64,000 nucleotides of DNA from Bostrychus sinensis. Taxonomy: Eukaryota > Chordata > Actinopteri > Gobiiformes > Eleotridae. Location: contig CM036254.1 of the NCBI GenBank assembly GCA_020698575.1, forward strand, positions 31,400,526 through 31,464,525, given 5' to 3'. The notes under the pieces were generated by a model. That model saw only the letters and a program-made list of their open reading frames with translations. It did not search any database and was not told the DNA's origin. This document shows, one piece after another, positions 1-11,919 of the stretch (positions are counted from its first letter, which is position 1; every line of letters begins with the position of its first letter). The translations under genes and the position numbers were made by a program.

Positions 1-1515
1 AACAAACATTCGCTCCTTCTCATTGATTTCCTCACTTTAACCTTCCTTTACAACTGGGGACGCTGTGCCTCCGGCTCCAGCTAGAACGGTTCAAGCTGCT
101 TTCTGCAGATGACAAATCAAAGTTTAGGTACGGTTAAGAGCGCTCTTTGTTATTAGCATTTTTCTTGGTACATAAAGAGCATAATAAAGAATTAACGCAG
201 CTGCAGGATGATAGATGAAGACTGGAATAGTCAGGGACAAGTGGGTCTAAGGGGGTTTGAGGGAAGGTGTGAGGGGCAGAGGATAGTGGAATGAAAATGC
301 AGTTCTGAGTAGTGGCCCATCAGCATCAGGACTGGGGTTGAACGTGAGAAAAACTATACCTATATAGACCTCATAAAACAAAATTGTGAAAAAAAAAATC
401 ATAACAACACTAATTTTATTTTTTTGACAAGAAAACCATGTAGATTGTCCAGTGTAGCAAACAGGTGTGTGCATGTTTATTGCTCTTGGTTGCTGGGTAG
501 GTCCTCACCACCAGATTGCGTACTTTCAAAAACATACAACATGTGTCCAATGTCAAATTAGAGATACTCAAATAACTCTGCTCTGTCACAAATAAAGAGG
601 TCCAGGATATAAGATTATTATACATTTACAATCTGAAAATGTGAGAGTAAAGTGTTTGTATTTATGGAAGTCAATACATTACTTTTATTGCTTAAAGTAA
701 TATGTTTACATCTTCAGAGGACAGCTGAAACACCTGGCAATTACTAAGTTGCAATATAAATCTGTCAATATTCAACATACAACAGGTTATCCATGAAACT
801 CAGCTTTCCACTAACATTGTAATAATAATATTAATGTTTTATGAGAGCACAAACAACATTATGTCTAGATTAAATTGGGATAAAATGGGTTAATTATCCC
901 TTTCTCTAATAAATTAACAAAACAAAATATATTCATTTCCAGTGTCAGAGTAATGTTTGGCTGTAGGAGTACAAGAGCTTCAGGCCATTCACTCACAAGC
1001 CATCGGGCAGGGGACCCTGACGCTCTGTCCCGGGACACACTGATGGAGACCCATTCCAGACCCTCAGGCACAACACAGATCTTTAGTCCATGTACACACA
1101 GTTCCTGTGGGCCTGCTTTTGACCTCAGCACTTTGTGGGTCCAACAAATGACTAAAACCCCATGCAGACAGGATGCATTGGGCGCGGTGTGCGGCTCAAA
1201 ACCCCATTCATGTGTCAGGGCTGCGCAAGGGCACAACCATGAAGTTGCAAAAATGTTATCTTGAATAATGAAGTGACAGAATTAATGGGTCAAAAAAAAG
1301 ATGAATTATTAAAGCCAGGTGCTCTTCAAGGATCAGTGGAACAGACAACAGTGAAGAACAGTAAGTTTTCTGATGTCAAATTAGGAAGTTAGCCTAGCAC
1401 AGAGGGAACTCCCCCACTCTACGATCAACTCAGCAACACAAACCTCATCCTGTTCGCATGGAGCCTAATGTCAAACATGGTCCTACATCACCATGCACAA
1501 AATAATACTGTGAGC
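1..1515. other. Non-coding stretch, no gene recognised
   Basis: AT-rich sequence with only short ORFs that show no recognisable domain. A GC-richer island at about 950-1250 is open on both strands but has no familiar motif, codon pattern or convincing splice sites. It is therefore left unannotated. Confidence 0.5.
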
Positions 1516-1521
1516 CTAAAC

Positions 1522-1955
1522 CAGGAGTCTGCAACCTTCAAAATCAAAAGAGCCATTTGTTCCCCAAAATACTAAATTTAAATCTGTAAAGAGCCGCGAT
1601 CATTTTTAATGCACACGTCGCTTAGCCTACAACTGAAATATATCATGAGCTGTCATTATTAATTGAAAACTAACAAAAAAAGTGTGTTAACTACGGCACT
1701 GATTATCTCACAGAGAACTGGAGTTACATCATGTAATTATTTCTTGGTGCTAACAATCAGTCTGTGCGTGAAACTGCATGGACAACTGAGGCTAAAATAG
1801 TTTATATTAAGAGTTTAACAGTTACGTCCATAGTGGAAAAGAGCAAGAACATTTTATTTTAAATTGTCAAATTTTAAAATGACTTTACATAAGCAGAAGT
1901 CAGATGCCCAAGGAGTCACAAGAGCAGGACTGAAGAGCTACATGTGGCTCTGAAC
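1522..1955. mobile_element. hAT-like non-autonomous element, degraded
   Basis: The left end reads CAGGAGTCTGCAACCTT followed by 'agagcc'. The right part contains GAGCTACATGTGGCTCT. This start/end vocabulary (gtctgcaacc, gagccacatgtggctc) is typical of short hAT elements in vertebrates. No target duplication is clear and no transposase is present. Assignment is by remembered family pattern. Confidence 0.45.
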
Positions 1956-2175
1956 TATTACTTGTATGTTTTCTCAAACATCTCTGTATTACTTGGCACT
2001 TCCATGGATCAGGAGGACAGCTCTAAATTCCTTCTTAGATGGAATTTGGTGCATATTGCAAGGATTTTTCACATAGAGCGCAGTGTAAACAGAAACACCC
2101 GGTGTTTGGCTGACAGGACACCTACAGCTGAGAAACTGGTCAAATTTTGTAGTGTTTATTATCTGTTTTCACACC

Positions 2176-2495
2176 ATAAACTTTGTACTCACCGAACTCT
2201 GGAACAGTCTTCCTGACGATGTTAGCCAGGCCTCTACTCTGACAATGTTCAAGTCCAGACTTAAAACTTTTTTTTTAGCTGTGCATATGTCAACTGAAAG
2301 TGTTTTATATGCACTCTTCTCTTTTAATTTAATTTTAAATTGATTCTTAATTATAATTTTTAAATTTGATTTTATTGTTTTAATTGTAATTCTTGTCTTT
2401 GTACTTTTAAACTCGCCTTTTTCTGTAAAGCACTTTGAATTACTCTGTGTATGAATTGTGCTATACAAATAAACTTGCCTTGTCTTGCCTTGCCT
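2176..2495 (+). mobile_element. L2-clade LINE, 5'-truncated 3' end
   Basis: The plus strand encodes the conserved C-terminal tail of fish L2/Maui reverse transcriptase (ELWNSLPDDV, then FKSRLKTFF). An AT-rich 3' UTR follows, with the signature 'tgtaaagcactttgaatt...gctatacaaataaacttgcc' and a short TTGCC tail. Everything upstream of the last ~40 codons is missing, as expected for 5' truncation at insertion. An ATATT microsatellite follows directly and may have grown from the tail. Confidence 0.75.
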
Positions 2496-2500
2496 ACTCC

Positions 2501-2602
2501 ATTATTATTATTATATTATTATATATTATAGTATTATTATATTATTTATATTATTATATTATATTATATTATATTATATTATATTATATTATATTATTAT
2601 TA
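2501..2602. repeat. (ATATT)n / (ATT)n microsatellite
   Basis: About 100 bp of ATT and then ATATT units. It lies directly after the L2 tail. Confidence 0.95.
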
Positions 2603-2609
2603 AAATCTT

Positions 2610-4015
2610 TAATTTGGCTTAAGAATAACTTTTTATGGTTTGTGACATCACTGCTCTAGCTCACCATGGCCCCCATTGGTCAGAGCCGGTCACATGGTAC
2701 GTGAAACAACTTTTTTGGCAGCAAGCACCAATGAACATGGCCATTGAAAGCAACGGTGGACATGCCTTTCACTATCCAGTTCTGTAATACATCCATGATG
2801 GATGCTGTAAAGGAGCTGACTGCTTTGTAGTGGCAGCCAGTATATGTATGTGAAGGTCCAGTGACAGTGTATTTTGTTTGAAAACACAAGAGTGTTTTCT
2901 GGAGGATTTCACGTCTACATAAAGTGGTGAAACCAAGTGTTTTCAGCTCTTGAGAAAGGCAGCGCCTCAGCATACAGGATTACTCAAACGTGTGAATGAG
3001 ACAAAACACAACTCCAGGTCTGTTTTTGAGGAGGAAACATTAAAACACGGTAAAAAGCTAAGACCAGTTGATTTAGCAGAACAGATCCCCCTTAAGGACC
3101 CAGTGAATCCAGAGTGCTCCTCTCCAGAACAGAGGAGGTGAAGGTTAGACTCTGAGCGCAGGTGGACCCAGTGTCCTGTGTCTGCTCTGCTGTGGTGTTT
3201 GGACAGTGGAGTGAGGGCTGACATTAACACATGATGTGGATTAAGTGAAGACCAGTCCTATCATCTGTCTGCTCTGCCTTTAAGAGCTGCGTGTTGTTGT
3301 TGTTTTGTCTTTTTCTGTCAGACACACTCACTCTTTTGGATTACTCCTTTCATGGACCGTGTGCATGATAACTAGCCTCATCGACGAGGATGTCAACAGC
3401 TTTGTCAACATTAGCTTTATGGTTCTCTGCTGCCTGTGCAGGATACATCTAATTCTGTTTATACTGGACAGCCATGTTAGATGAGGTCATTAGTTCTTTA
3501 ATTTTTAAAGTGACATTTAAGTAAAAGGAACATGAGAAGTAGCTTCATTGTTTGTGGTAAAGAATCAATATGAAATTCATGCCATACATTTTGAAGTTAA
3601 TAACCACAACAGCACCACACACACTACACTACATATACATGTAAAGAACATTTCTGTGAGAAGGATTCTGCTGTGTTCAAACTCCCACAACCCGGGATTC
3701 AGAAGCATCTTACCACTTGATTTTGTGTAATCCCTATGAACACATTATACATCACCAGCACAATCTGCTTCTTTATACCAGACAATAATCACTGTCAGTG
3801 GCTGGTAAAGCTCTCTGCACATTATACATTTTATCCATATGACAGTAACTAGATTAGATTTCTGCTCAAATGCACCAGCTGCACTGAAAAAACATGAATA
3901 ATATATTTTAATTATATTTCTCATCTAAATAGTCACAGAAAATAGCCATGTACATGAAAAAACAATGTCTATGGAATACAAAAGTGATGTATGGTCTAAA
4001 CTACTTGCAAATGTA
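2610..4015. other. Non-coding stretch, no gene recognised
   Basis: Short ORFs only, including 2680-2973 minus and 2950-3141 plus. None shows a domain or supported splice structure. No repeat family was recognised. Confidence 0.45.
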
Positions 4016-4018
4016 TTT

Positions 4019-4325
4019 AGGGCTGTAGTCGACCAAAGTTATGTCTAGTACAGCAATTAATCAACCAAAATCAACCAAAAGATATGTGCAGGGACTTACC
4101 AGTTTCTCATTACATCACATTAATTAGATGATAAAACATTTTAAATCTAAAGTTATCTATGCTATCCTAAATAAAATGAAAAATACACGTTATAAAGTAA
4201 TACATTAGACCAGCTTTATTGATGCAAAGAGTTCATGCAACTAATTGATCAATAACATTTCAGTCAACCAAGACCTCACTGAATGTTTAATCAACTAAGC
4301 GACCAGAGACTGTCGGCACTAGTAG
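4019..4325. mobile_element. Possible hAT-like short element
   Basis: The segment starts 'agggctgtagtcgaccaaag' and ends with repeated 'tcaactaagcgacc'-type motifs. This matches the vocabulary of fish hAT elements whose termini carry AGTCGAC. The inverted ends are weak and no target duplication is seen. Confidence 0.35.
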
Positions 4326-4535
4326 TCTTTACACAATTTAGCATTAAACTAGTTTTCTGCTGCAACACAAATATGGAAAATATCAAAAATAGAGAGAGAC
4401 CAAGATTGACATCGACATGGAGGACATAAGCACACTGTATTCAATTTAACTGTTATATTTAATTATCTCCTGAGCCAAATTCCTCAATAGAGGAATATTT
4501 ATGTGAAACAAGAAAGGGAAATGTTTTCAAAAAAT

Positions 4536-4603
4536 TTGTTTGTTTGTTTTTTTTTTTTTGTTTTTTTTGTTTTTTTTGTTTTGGGGGGGGGGGGGGGGGG
4601 GGG
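4536..4603. repeat. Poly(T) tract joined to a 21-G run
   Basis: TTTG/T-rich tracts run directly into an uninterrupted G run at 4583-4603. The run could form a quadruplex or other unusual DNA structure, and its length is error-prone in sequencing. Confidence 0.95.
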
Positions 4604-4911
4604 CTTGAGACAGTAGTTTTACACAAAAGATACAAAAAAAGACATTAACTGAGATGACGCTGGAGTCATGTGTGACAATATTCCTCTGAATAATGGTTGG
4701 AATAATAAAGGCATAATAAAGACTGAGGCTGAGAGACTCAGATTAAAGAAGATTAAAGAAGTATGCAAGATGGTTCAAGTTTCTATTACAGTCTTCTCCA
4801 CACGTCATAGCCCAACCATGACTCAGAGGAACAGTGTCACACATGACTCAAAAATTGTAATGTTTCTTTTCCCCATAAAAAGAAAAAAAAAAACTTGCAC
4901 AGGTATGTCTG

Positions 4912-4970
4912 AAAAACAAACAAACAAACAAACAAAAAACAACAAAAACAAACAAACAACAAAAAAAAAG
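4912..4970. repeat. (CAAA)n low-complexity tract
   Basis: Imperfect CAAA/CAAAA repeats. The 102-residue ORF ending here reads into this tract and is not considered a gene. Confidence 0.9.
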
Positions 4971-4974
4971 AAGT

Positions 4975-5980
4975 AATTTGTTACCAACAAAGCCCTCACT
5001 GGACAAATTTATAAACCATAAGCAAGATTCTTCTTTGCCTATTTCAAAAGAACATTATTATGTGAAAGTTACAAAAACAAAAGACACGTGACACTGTTCA
5101 GCGGTGTCGTGGTGCTGTGGACAAAAACATGAAAGAACAATGTTTAATTTAGTAAAAATAACACTGTGTCAGTACTGTGCATATATTTAAGTTTAACTTT
5201 ATTTAAATTTAACTTTAGGCCAATCAATTTAACTGTGTGCAATCCATAGTAGAATAGAATATAATCATGTAAATGCCTCTCTTTTTTCAGTGTTCAGTAA
5301 ATGTGTGCTTTTTTATTTAGAGATAGTGATAAGGAGAATAATCACACTTTTTCTGATGGAGCCAAACTGATGAAAGATTAATGAAGCCTGAGGGAAGATG
5401 ATGGCAGTGATTAGCGTCAAATGACTCTTTAACATACATTAGCTTTTGTAACGACGCACCTCCGTATCGCCTCCCTGCTGCGGCTGGTTAGTCGGAGAAT
5501 CCTGTCAGACTCAGAGCTCATCATCTGCCTCTGCACAACAATAACACTCTGTATAAGGGAGGGCAGACTGAGATCCAGGGGCCTCTGGGCTCATTTTAGT
5601 CTGCTACTATCAGCATTACTTTTATTAGTCAGGCCTATGCCATTTACAATAAAGAGAGAGCAAGGCATAAGAGGGTTATAAACAGAAAGCAGTTGTTAGT
5701 AATTGGCATTAAATAGTTGTGTGTGGTAAAGACGCTGAAGAAAAATACCACTGGTTTATGATAATGTAGATTTGTGTGTATTTGCAGTGTAATTCATATG
5801 TTCTTATGTGAAGTACCCTAAAAGAAAATCTATTTACAGCTTTTGTTTTATCTGTTAAAAAGTTTATATTTACTATATGTGGAAAAATAAAAAGAAGCCC
5901 AAACCCAGTGTGCTCTGATTGGTCAGTGGGACCTTACTGTACATTACTGTCCACTGCAGATGCTCCTTCTATAGAGACTT
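4975..5980. other. Non-coding; possible conserved-element-like segment
   Basis: No ORF of interest. The part at about 5340-5700 has mixed, non-repetitive composition with homeodomain-like TAAT/ATTA and SOX-like ACAATAA words and no transposon signature. That is the texture of vertebrate conserved non-coding DNA. It is inference only; conservation cannot be tested here. Confidence 0.3.
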
Positions 5981-6083
5981 GTTTTCTGTTTGGGTTTTCC
6001 CTTCAGGGGTGACCACAGCAACTCATCCATTTCCATCTGCACCCTCTCACACCCACTGACTTCATGTCCTCTTTCATCCATAA

Positions 6084-6427
6084 TGGTAGACTCACACCAC
6101 CAGCGACTGAAACAACAAAAGCGACCAGTGACTATTCATTTCCTATGTATGCTGGCGTGCAGAGGCGACAAGCGTCTTGAATGTGCCAAGCGATGCAAAT
6201 CAACCGACGTCAACTTTATGCAAATATGGAACGACATTTCCGAAGCAACCGCCAATTTCCAGAACAAGATTTGGTACACTGGAGAGGAATTGGTTCCGGC
6301 AAAAAAGTAGCATTTGAAACCTCCCGCCCCTCGTCAGAGACCCAGAGACCTGACGGGGGTCTGGAGACACAAAAAGAGCGAACTGAGCTTAGAAAAGAGA
6401 TTTTGTTGCTTTTGGTGAGTCCACTAT
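6084..6427. mobile_element. PIF/Harbinger-like MITE inserted in the LINE
   Basis: The insertion interrupts continuous LINE sequence. It is flanked by TAA at 6081-6083 and TAA at 6428-6430, a 3-bp duplication of the TWA type used by PIF/Harbinger. Imperfect inverted ends are visible: TGGTAGACTCACACC on the left, with GACTCACC in the complement of the right end. It has no transposase. The 145-residue ORF crossing it (6181-6618) is not a gene. Confidence 0.6.
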
Positions 6428-6498
6428 TAATCTCCTCCTTGGTCCACCTCTGGGCCTTCTGTCTGGCAGCTGAACCTCAGCATACTTCTTCCCATATA

Positions 6499-6532
6499 TG
6501 TGTGTGTGCGTGTGTGTGCGTGTGTGTGTGTG
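6499..6532. repeat. (TG)n microsatellite
   Basis: Interrupted TG/CG dinucleotide tract of about 34 bp, inside the 3' part of the LINE region. Confidence 0.9.
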
Positions 6533-7541
6533 GTGTATGTACACTTCTGACTTTGAGGAAAATATTAAAACAAGCTCTAAAAGATTATAGCTCTTTTTCT
6601 GGTAGCTATCAAATATAAATAATTTTGGTAATTCTAAACTGACCTAAAACATGAGGTTTATTCTAATTTGATGTCAGACAGTGTATGTTAACTTCTGATT
6701 ACAACTGTCTGTTTAGCTGTCCTTCTGATGGACTCATTCCCGATCCTTTCCATCCTTGTCACTCCCAAAGAGAACAAAACCATCTTCAGCTTCACTCTCT
6801 CCAGCTCTGCCTTTTATCTACCACTGAGCCACTGTCTGTAAACTGTACAACATAACTGTCCCATATACCTTTCCTTTCATTCTTGGTGAAACTCTTACTC
6901 TTCTTTTCCCCACCCATTCCAACCTGCTGCACACGCTTCTTCACCTCTGACCCACTCTCTCCATTGCTCTGGACCGTTTGACCCCAGCAACTTCAAATCC
7001 TGCCCCCTTTTTACCTCTGCACCCTGTATTCTCACTGGTCCCCTGAGGTCTCTCTCCTTTCCAGAGCAGACCTCCACCTCTCTAGATGTTCCTCTAGCTG
7101 CTCCCTGCTCTGACTACAGATCACACTGTCATCTACAAACATCATAATCCATGGAGATTCCTGTCTAACCTCATCTGTCAGTCTGTCCATCACCACAGCA
7201 AACAAGATGATGCAGTCCCACCTCCACCTTCAACTCCTCGGTTACACCTCACCTCTGTCCTACAGCTCTCAAACATGTCCTGCACCACTCGGACGTACTT
7301 CTCTGGCTCTCCATACTTCCTCAGACAACACCACAGCTCCTCTCCTTCTCTAAATCTACAGAGACTCACTGCAGCTCCCTCTGACCTTCTGTGTACTTCT
7401 CCATCAGCATCCTCAAAGCAAACTCTGCATCTGTAGTTCTCTTTTTTGGCAGAGAACAATACTGCTGCTCACAAATGCTCACTTCTACCTTTCCACTACT
7501 GACATCATGAAATGTTTGTGTCCACAAGTCTTGGACTCACT

Positions 7542-8003
7542 TGTAACTGTATTTCATGGCTCTACTTGTTGTTTGAACTGGAGCTGGGAGACAGGACGCC
7601 TAGGGGAACATCACGTTGGTCTATATGTGGACTCCTTAGTTGTTTACGTTGAGGTACCATCTCAAGTGATATATACATATATCATTTGTTTGTGGTTGGA
7701 TCCTGGCATTTCTCCAACCTAGCTTTTTTAGTAATAGTTATTTCTTCAAAGGTGATTGACTCTTGGCATTGATCCAATGTAGCCTTTCCAGTAAAGAAGA
7801 TGTTCTCCTCTAGTGATTGGTTTACGACTGTTGCACACGGAGTAGCGTAAGGTATTTAAACACTTGTGAGCTAACCCTGTGTGGTCGGAGATTTGTGTCT
7901 TGCCCATGAGATAGTTGTCCAAACCTGAGCTCAGAATAAATCTGCCTGAATCTTCTTCTACCTCGGCCTTGGTTCTTCAGTCCTCTCATTCTGCCTGTTA
8001 ACA
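7542..8003 (+). mobile_element. Possible solo LTR of a retroelement
   Basis: The segment starts TGTAAC and ends GTTAACA, giving short inverted TG...CA ends. It contains a TATTTAAAC box near 7852 and an AATAAA signal near 7935, about 65 bp before the end, with pyrimidine-rich sequence after it. This order (TG, TATA, poly(A) signal, CA) is that of an LTR. No 4-6-bp target duplication is seen and no internal coding region adjoins. The call is tentative and could be chance. Confidence 0.35.
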
Positions 8004-8009
8004 ACTATT

Positions 8010-9300
8010 CTTTCCCATAACCTCATTATATGGCTCATCTGCTTCATACCTGTAGTGTACACAACGCTGCATGTCTCCCTTGTTCTTAAAAGCCCAGAGT
8101 ATGGAACACTTATTTCCCCTGCATTATGACAGTCACTCATCAGTGGATGTAGAAGTGTTTATTCTAAGGTTAAATGCTGTATATTGTTGCTTTAAAGCCT
8201 GGTAATAATCCGTTGTCTGGCGTTGCTGGCTGTGGATTATGATTATGATGAGTCATGATTCATATGAGCCCAGTCACAGATGACTGCTGGCTCTATCTGA
8301 GCAGCTCTTATCTCACACAACAAGGCTTTATCCGCTCCTCAGCTCACAGCGCAGTCTGAGGCCTGCGTGGTGCATCTTAATAACTCGCCTTAATCATAAC
8401 TGTCCCTGTGACTGTGGCCCATTCTCCACACTCCAGCGCTCCAACGCCTGCCGTGCTCTCTGATTTCACAATTAGCTTCTTTTATCTTTAAGCAGCAGCC
8501 CTATATCCCATTTCTTGTTGCGAACACTGTCTTCTTGGCCTCTCTAATCTTATTGCTTGTTCTTATCGCATCCCTCTTGTTGCCACTTGGACTATTTTCT
8601 TTCAAAGCTATTTGTTATGACTGGAAGATAAAAATGCTGACTTATTCTTCTGTCGGCTTCTATTGTAAAGCGCTTTGGTTTCCAACATTTTAAAGGCTGT
8701 TATAGTTCTCTGAACAAAATGCTGGGTACAAAGCACTGACTGGATAATTGCATGAGAAACTGAGTAGAATCTAAAACAGTCTTTATCAAAAAGTGAATAT
8801 ACTGTGGTATACAAGTGCAGCTGCTTTTAATGACTTCGCAGACATGATCAAAAACACTGTCATCTGTGTTATCTGTCTATCATTTTTATCACCTGATATT
8901 TGATATTATCCATAATGCTGTAATGAGGATTTTCTGTGTTCTGAATCTGTTCTGTAACTGTCTGGTAGTATTATTAGAGAAGATAGGTGCACTATTTACC
9001 AGACTACATAGAATCATAAAGGTTACAGGTGTATTTGAAGTGATTTCACTGATCTTCCCTGAACTAACCAGTTCCCTAACAACAATGCCACCATGGTTTA
9101 TAGTGCACAGGTGCTGCGCCTGTAACTCATTGTTCTGACATAGAAATAGAGGCTGGCACACTATGTGAAAGACAAACTATGCCACCTTCATTAAACAGTT
9201 TCAGAGTCAGTATGATGACTAAAGAAGCGCCTAGTTCCTGAATTTCCTCCAGGATTAAAAGTATAGATCAAGAAAGTGGTTTAATATCATTGCACATTGT
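8010..9300. other. Non-coding stretch, no gene recognised
   Basis: No supported exon or repeat family. The 8170-8620 segment is non-repetitive with TAATCAT- and CACAATTAG-type words and could be regulatory, but nothing in the sequence proves it. The two 90-residue ORFs at 8866-9138 and 8889-9161 overlap on opposite strands and have no domain. Confidence 0.4.
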
Positions 9301-9312
9301 ATACACACTACA

Positions 9313-9960
9313 ATTTGATTCACTTCAGTTTTATTTGTATAGTCCAGTATCACAACAACAGTCGCCTCATAGAGCTTCACAAACAGTTAATCAAACATAA
9401 ACACACAATGAACACAAACAATAACTACACTAAACTAAACAGACCCAGGACACTCCTGTCCTTAGACCCTTCTTCTCTTAAGAAAAAAATCCTTAAAAAC
9501 CCAACTGTGGGGGAAAAAAAGATGAAATCTTATGGAGACCATATTGAAGGGGAGATCCTCTCCCAGGACGGACAGGCAACATGTGTCTAGGACTGTTAGT
9601 CCATTAGCTCATCTATAGGATCATAGTTCAGGTTTGTAAGGATGCAGCAGGTGGTCCTCATCCAGACAGGGGAGTGGGGGTGAGGTAGGGGTCCGGGAAG
9701 TCCATAGGAGGTGAAGTTAAGGGCCCACAGGTCGGGACAGGAGCACTGATGGGGATCAGTCATCACAAGGACATCTACCAGCAGCCAGGCATCTGAAACA
9801 GTTCGAGAGAGGGACAACACTACACTACACACAACAACATTACATTTACACTCAATGGCCCTCATTTATCAAACTTGCGAACAGTCCAACACCATGCAAA
9901 TTTGGGGCTTTATCAATATGGACGTGACCATATGGTACGCTCAAATCCTACAGAAACATG
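9313..9960. mobile_element. Interspersed fish repeat, family not named
   Basis: The start 'cagttttatttgtatag...cacaacaacagtcgcctca' and the phrase 'gatcctctcccaggacgg' match widespread fish interspersed repeats that I recognise but cannot name. From about 9855 a terminal-repeat-like sequence (ggccctcatttatcaaac) begins, resembling the ends seen around the satellite at 43978 and 53697. Confidence 0.5.
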
Positions 9961-10339
9961 AATTGCCCTGTGGCAGCACATTTTATTGACTTTAATCACC
10001 CAATCTCATCTTTGAGACTATTGGTCCTGAACATGTACACTGTCTCCTCGAGGTGGTAACTTGGATCTTCTTTTTTCTAGGAGAAAACATTACTGTACCC
10101 ATCACCTAAAGACTCTTACTAGACTATGACTTAAAATGCTTCCTGTGAAAGGACTATCATCGGGTATCATTTTTATTAAATACATTGTGTCAAAGTATTT
10201 ATGTTACTTTTGTGTACTTGAGTGTACTGGGCATGGCTTTTTACTGGATGTGACACACAGGTTGGTTGGGACCCTCCCACTCATTGAATGGGATCAGAAC
10301 CACCTGGGCGGGTCTCTTTAATTGCTCTGCAGTCTAAAA

Positions 10340-10480
10340 TACATACATTGATCTGATGAAGGGTGCTGAGCCGAAACGTAGTCAAATAAATATCTTTAAC
10401 ATATGGAATGGCAGAGTGTGCGATGCTGGTTTTGCAATGTGCAACATCTGCACCCCAGACAAGATTTTTTTTGGTGTGTG
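10340..10480 (+). mobile_element. Penelope-like terminal fragment, hammerhead-like motif
   Basis: CTGATGA at 10353-10359 is followed by a short potential hairpin (GGT...GCC) and then GAAAC at 10373-10377. These are the conserved boxes and spacing of a hammerhead ribozyme core. Hammerhead motifs are known in the terminal repeats of Penelope-like retroelements, and the following 'aataaatatc...gcagagtgtgcg' resembles such ends. Stems I and III were not demonstrated, so ribozyme activity is unproven. Confidence 0.4.
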
Positions 10481-10535
10481 TTAGCTCTTTACTCTCTACA
10501 CTCAAAGCCTAGACCAGCTCAAGAGGTGGTGCACA

Positions 10536-11914
10536 TATAGACCCTTCTCACACAGCGTCATCTGATCACGTGATTTCCACGGAGCCGCCATGTTGAATGG
10601 CAAAAGCCGGTTGTCACTGCCCGATTTGGATCAGTCCTGCTGTCTGTTAGCCTAACAAATTAAATTCGTTTTACTCATCAAAAATAGTTTAATGTGTCCT
10701 ATATCTGTGATAGCATCTACCAGCTGTCTTTTGAAGTAAAAAAGTTAATGTTGCACTGTTTGACAAAGTTTATTCTTTAAAAAAGTCACATAAAAGATCG
10801 CTCCTGCTGTAATCGTCAAATAAAGTAAAAAACGATCTGAGGTCAGTTCTTACTGTGTGCTCAGGTTTATTAGCAGGGTAAACACGTTTTCACGGACATT
10901 TAGCAAACGGGAGATAAAAAGAAAATACAACGTTCAGGACAGCTTGGTATTTGTTCATTTCTGCGTGAGGATATGGCGATTACAGGATTATTTTCACAAC
11001 ATGGAATACTTTGATGGAAATATATCTCGATATTTACTTGTGGATTTATACGAACTGATTGAGCGTTACTAATCCTGGATTGGACTGGTTTTGGACAGAA
11101 CCAGTGTTCAAAGGTAAAAAGTCTGTTTTTTCGGTTTGGGCATACTGAGGAATGGTCATTAATTACACATATGTCCTATATTAAGCATAAAGTTAACTTA
11201 ATTCCCATTTTGTACAGAACATAAGCTTTCTAACGATGTATATCATGCCTGTATTGACAAAATAATAACCGTGCAAATTATGTTTTCGCTGAGTTTTTTT
11301 CTGAATCTGGTCGCCACTAGATTGAATGAGGTTAAACATATGTAAATCCTAATTCTCCATATCTCAGCAAATTTGCCACTTTTTAAGGCCTTAAATTTTG
11401 ATTTATAATTTTAGACTTTTAAACCTTCGCTGAAAGCCTACTTTATTTAAGTATTTATATTGCCTTTTCACTAATCTGCGTCTCTCATCTGCCTACTCAC
11501 GTGGACAACAGTTGTTTAGGGCACTTTCCATACTAAAGGTCTGTCACCATCCTGCCACTAAATATTGTTATGCCTCTTGTGAGCTTTTATATGTGCCCCT
11601 CTAAAGTGAGATTGTCGATTGATTGACTAAATAATTGTAAACGTTGTGGTATTCCAAAGCGGATTGTGTGTTGAAGGCTGGTAACCCGTAATTTTGACAT
11701 CATAAGGGTCTTAAGCATCGACAAGTGAACATTTCTCTAAATATCGCTGTCTGACCCGACCACTTAACATTAAGTATTGAAACGGTGTAGAAAGTGGTAA
11801 ATATGAACTCAATTTCTATGCATGATCACTAATCGCTAGCCAGCTACACCGGCTTTTTGCCATCCAAAATGGCAGCGCCAACAAACCAAGTCATGTGACT
11901 GAGAACGGTCTATA
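10536..11914. mobile_element. 1.4-kb TIR DNA transposon, unclassified
   Basis: The ends are inverted copies. TATAGACC and TTCTCA begin both termini, and about 50-70 bp inside each end the motif CCAT.TT..ATGGCAAAA.GCCGG recurs in inverted orientation. Both ends sit in TATA, so TA may be the target duplication. No transposase domain is visible. A 71-residue ORF (10857-11072) has no recognisable motif. It is a non-autonomous DNA element whose superfamily cannot be decided from the termini alone. Confidence 0.7.
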
Positions 11915-11919
11915 GGCCA

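Larger units (their letters stand above)
5985..7470 (-). mobile_element. RTE-like LINE, broken reverse transcriptase
   Basis: Read on the minus strand, 7190-7460 encodes a segment like KYGEPEKYVRVVQDMFESC. About 7090-7185 encodes MMFVDDSVICSQSREQ, with the FVDD catalytic motif. 6895-7077 encodes a segment resembling the later RT region (CAAGWNGWGKE). Further 3' parts lie at 6716-6890, 6428-6495 and 5985-6083. Frameshifts separate the blocks, so the element is dead. It is interrupted by a 344-bp insertion at 6084-6427. The APE-type/RTE-like clade is assigned from memory of fish repeats and could be a related clade. Confidence 0.7.

Noticed and set aside
865..1264. Overlapping 123- and 103-residue ORFs on opposite strands
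   Set aside because: No domain, no splice support, equal openness of both strands in a GC-richer patch.
6181..6618. 145-residue plus-strand ORF
   Set aside because: It spans a MITE, LINE sequence and a TG tract, with no domain.
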